The notes under the pieces were generated by a model, which saw nothing but the letters and a program-made list of their open reading frames with translations, made no database searches and was not told the origin of the DNA. A stretch of DNA of 34,850 bases, from positions 1 through 34,850 of the forward strand of contig JADGOW010000003.1 of assembly GCA_017882765.1 (NCBI GenBank), in the 5' to 3' direction. Made by a program: the position numbers and the translations under genes. Of the stretch, positions 33,533-34,850 are shown piece after piece; positions within the stretch are counted from its first letter, which is position 1, and every line of letters begins with the position of its first letter. Origin of the DNA: Frankiaceae bacterium (lineage in GTDB: Bacteria; Actinomycetota; Actinomycetes; Frankiales; Frankiaceae).

Positions 33533-33548
33533 TGTGATGTGCGTCACT
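33533..33548. promoter_or_regulatory. Candidate CRP binding site upstream of crp
   Basis: TGTGA-N6-TCACT matches the consensus TGTGA-N6-TCACA except for the last base. It lies about 37 bp before the probable leaderless start of crp, overlapping the -35 region of a CAGACT -10 box at 33515-33510. Confidence 0.6.
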
Positions 33549-33569
33549 TGAAAGCAGACCACGCGGTGA

Positions 33570-33842
33570 TCAGCTGCCCGAGGGTTCCATCTGGGCTGCG
33601 ATGGACTCACCGGACGGTTCCGTGCGCCAGTAGGTGTCCAGGGCTGTTGCGAAGTGTTCGGTGACGAGAGCCTCCAGTTCGTCGGGCGTCCCGGCCTCCT
33701 GCGGCTGCTGCTCAGGCGGGAGGGCCTGCACCTGCTGCCGGCCGCCCAGGGGCTGCTCCACCTGCTCCATCAGCAGGAGGAGGAGCAACAGGAGCAGTGG
33801 GAACGCAAACGGCAACAGCACGGCTACCCCCGGCGTGCTCAT
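33570..33842 (-). CDS. Hypothetical small membrane protein
   Basis: The 90-residue product begins MSTPGVAVLLPFAFP followed by nine leucines, a single strong membrane segment or uncleaved signal, then a Gln/Glu-rich helical region with PEEL-type residues and a C-terminal DELEALVTEHFATALDTYW. No family is recognised. Codon use looks like real high-GC coding sequence: the third base is mostly G or C. The ribosome site is weak. It lies between rsiG-like and crp genes on the same strand. I cannot assign a role and it could be a chance frame. Confidence 0.45.
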   Translation of the reverse strand: MSTPGVAVLLPFAFPLLLLLLLLLMEQVEQPLGGRQQVQALPPEQQPQEAGTPDELEALVTEHFATALDTYWRTEPSGESIAAQMEPSGS

Positions 33843-33939
33843 CGTCGCGTCCGCTCGCTCGTCATGGCGCCGACATCTTCGCAGGCTTGAGTGTCGCCGT
33901 GGTGGCCACCCCCCCCGCGTACCGCTTTCGAGCTGGTGT

Positions 33940-34662
33940 TTAGGTCCGGCGGGAACGCCCGGCCGCCGGCTTGGCCTGCGGTGCTGAGACCGGAAGGGCC
34001 ACCAGGCACGCGTTCGGGTTCTCGCGGTAGCGAGCCACCAGCTCCGCCGTCACGGCGTCAATCTTTTCGTGCAAGCTGCGCCGATAGTGCGAAAGCTCGG
34101 ACTCCGCGTCCTCCAGGTCCCGCTCCAGAGCCGCGACCCTCTCGGGGTCGTCGATCGGTGTGGCCATCTCCCAGAGTCGGCCCAGGTCAGGCAGCGGCGG
34201 AATGTCGCTGATCGGCAGGAACGAGACGAGGGCGATTCGGCCCTTGTTCATCCGTTCGGTCGTCAGCACCGGCCGCAGTGCCGCCACGTCCGCCGTCCGG
34301 ACGTTCTCCCGCTCGCGGACGGTGTCCAGCTTCGCCTGCAGGATGCGGCGCCAATACGAGACCCGCTGCTCCTCCGCCATCAGCGCTTGCCGGAAATGCC
34401 GCAGATGGGGCAGATCGAGGTGGGCGTACTCGGGCTTGCGCTTCGGCGGAACGGATCGTGCAGCGGCCCTGGCCGCGGCGCGAGCAGCGCGGGCCTTCGC
34501 GCGGTCGTCCGGGTCCTTGATCGACACGCTGTTGCCACCCGGCGTCGCGGTGTCGTCGCGTTCCACCGGCGCAGGCGTCTGCGCCGCCAGGCTCGGCTCC
34601 CCGTGTTCGGGGCCGGGTGCCGGCGGGACGGGGATCTCGCCGCGTGACATCGGCTTGTCCAC
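33940..34662 (-). CDS. rsiG: RsiG-like c-di-GMP-binding anti-sigma factor
   Basis: The 240-residue product has a disordered start, an Ala/Arg-rich helix, and two long helices joined by a middle segment. The first helix holds E98, S102, R105, Q109, D113, an exact E-x3-S-x2-R-x3-Q-x3-D motif. The second holds E187, S191, R194, H198, D202, the same motif with Gln changed to His. Streptomyces RsiG binds a c-di-GMP dimer with two such motifs and then sequesters the sporulation sigma factor WhiG. I therefore infer an anti-sigma factor that links c-di-GMP to development. GTG 34662 has GAGGAG just upstream; ATG 34650 is an alternative. Confidence 0.8.
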   Translation of the reverse strand: MDKPMSRGEIPVPPAPGPEHGEPSLAAQTPAPVERDDTATPGGNSVSIKDPDDRAKARAARAAARAAARSVPPKRKPEYAHLDLPHLRHFRQALMAEEQRVSYWRRILQAKLDTVRERENVRTADVAALRPVLTTERMNKGRIALVSFLPISDIPPLPDLGRLWEMATPIDDPERVAALERDLEDAESELSHYRRSLHEKIDAVTAELVARYRENPNACLVALPVSAPQAKPAAGRSRRT

Positions 34663-34767
34663 GTGCTCCTCTTGAGACCGGGCGTTGGCGGCGTCAGATG
34701 CACCAGCCGCACCTAGCTACCGATAGGGGCATCGGGTGACAAGCCCAGGAGCTTGAGATCGCCCGCG

Positions 34768-34773
34768 TAGTCT
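34768..34773 (+). promoter_or_regulatory. -10 box for a leaderless gene at the right edge
   Basis: TAGTCT ends 7 nt before a GTG at 34781, the same layout as ask and bagA. Confidence 0.4.
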
Positions 34774-34780
34774 CAGCCGG

Positions 34781-34850
34781 GTGAAAGAGCCCGTGCCTGT
34801 CGGCGAGCCGGGCGCCGGGCCCGTACCGAGCAGGGCCCCAGGGGGCGCCG
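34781..34850 (+). CDS. Start of an unidentified gene, cut by the window edge
   Basis: From GTG 34781 the frame reads KEPVPVGEPGAGPVPSRAPG and stays open to the window end. The only support is the -10 box 7 nt before the GTG and the divergent position relative to rsiG. The visible part is a Pro/Gly-rich N-terminus that tells nothing about the function. Confidence 0.35.
   Translation, partial: MKEPVPVGEPGAGPVPSRAPGGA

Overview
The window is chromosomal DNA from a very GC-rich actinobacterium. GTG starts are frequent, several genes have a TANNNT box only 6-9 nt before the start codon (leaderless style), and the gene content is actinobacterial: a WhiB protein, an MptB-type mannosyltransferase, two Get3/ArsA-like ATPases and a class A penicillin-binding protein with a PASTA tail. 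An RsiG-type anti-sigma factor suggests a lineage with a WhiG-like developmental sigma factor, probably a filamentous or sporulating actinomycete. The exact genus cannot be read from the sequence.

Layout. 1-2150 is a decayed accessory edge: a fragment of a flavin monooxygenase, a frameshifted AAA/LuxR-type regulator remnant, a SnoaL-like scrap and an intact SRPBCC gene behind a promoter with a palindromic operator. 2150-2670 is non-coding and repeat-rich. Then come an mptB-like gene preceded by a possible 10-codon leader ORF (2667-4255) and a convergent lipoprotein hydrolase. 5943-9572 is a housekeeping block: tRNA-Ser(GGA), 4.5S SRP RNA, dnaX, ybaB, recR. After a repeat-bearing gap come another SRPBCC gene, a small membrane protein, and ask-asd (lysine/threonine/methionine and diaminopimelate precursor synthesis).

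13696-20840 is a long minus-strand run: metallophosphoesterase, tRNA-Pro(CGG), S9 peptidase, a divergent cold-shock protein, and a tight three-gene cluster of CotH-type kinase, phytase/SdiA-regulated-like propeller and TIM-barrel protein. From 20840 to the end the order resembles, from memory, the Mycobacterium tuberculosis Rv3676-Rv3683 region: metallophosphoesterase, ponA2-like PBP, whiB4-like gene, the Get3-like pair, DUF4177, RidA, metallo-beta-lactamase fold protein and Crp. Here an acyltransferase and a flavin oxidoreductase sit between whiB and the ATPases, yqeY lies between the phosphoesterase and the PBP, and a NUDIX protein lies between RidA and the MBL protein. The right end carries a small membrane protein, an rsiG-like gene and the start of one more gene.

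The most interesting items are the RsiG homologue with one canonical and one altered c-di-GMP signature, the CotH/propeller/TIM-barrel cluster, a dispersed intergenic repeat, the asymmetric Get3-like ATPase pair, and repeat-derived low-complexity tails on several otherwise ordinary proteins.
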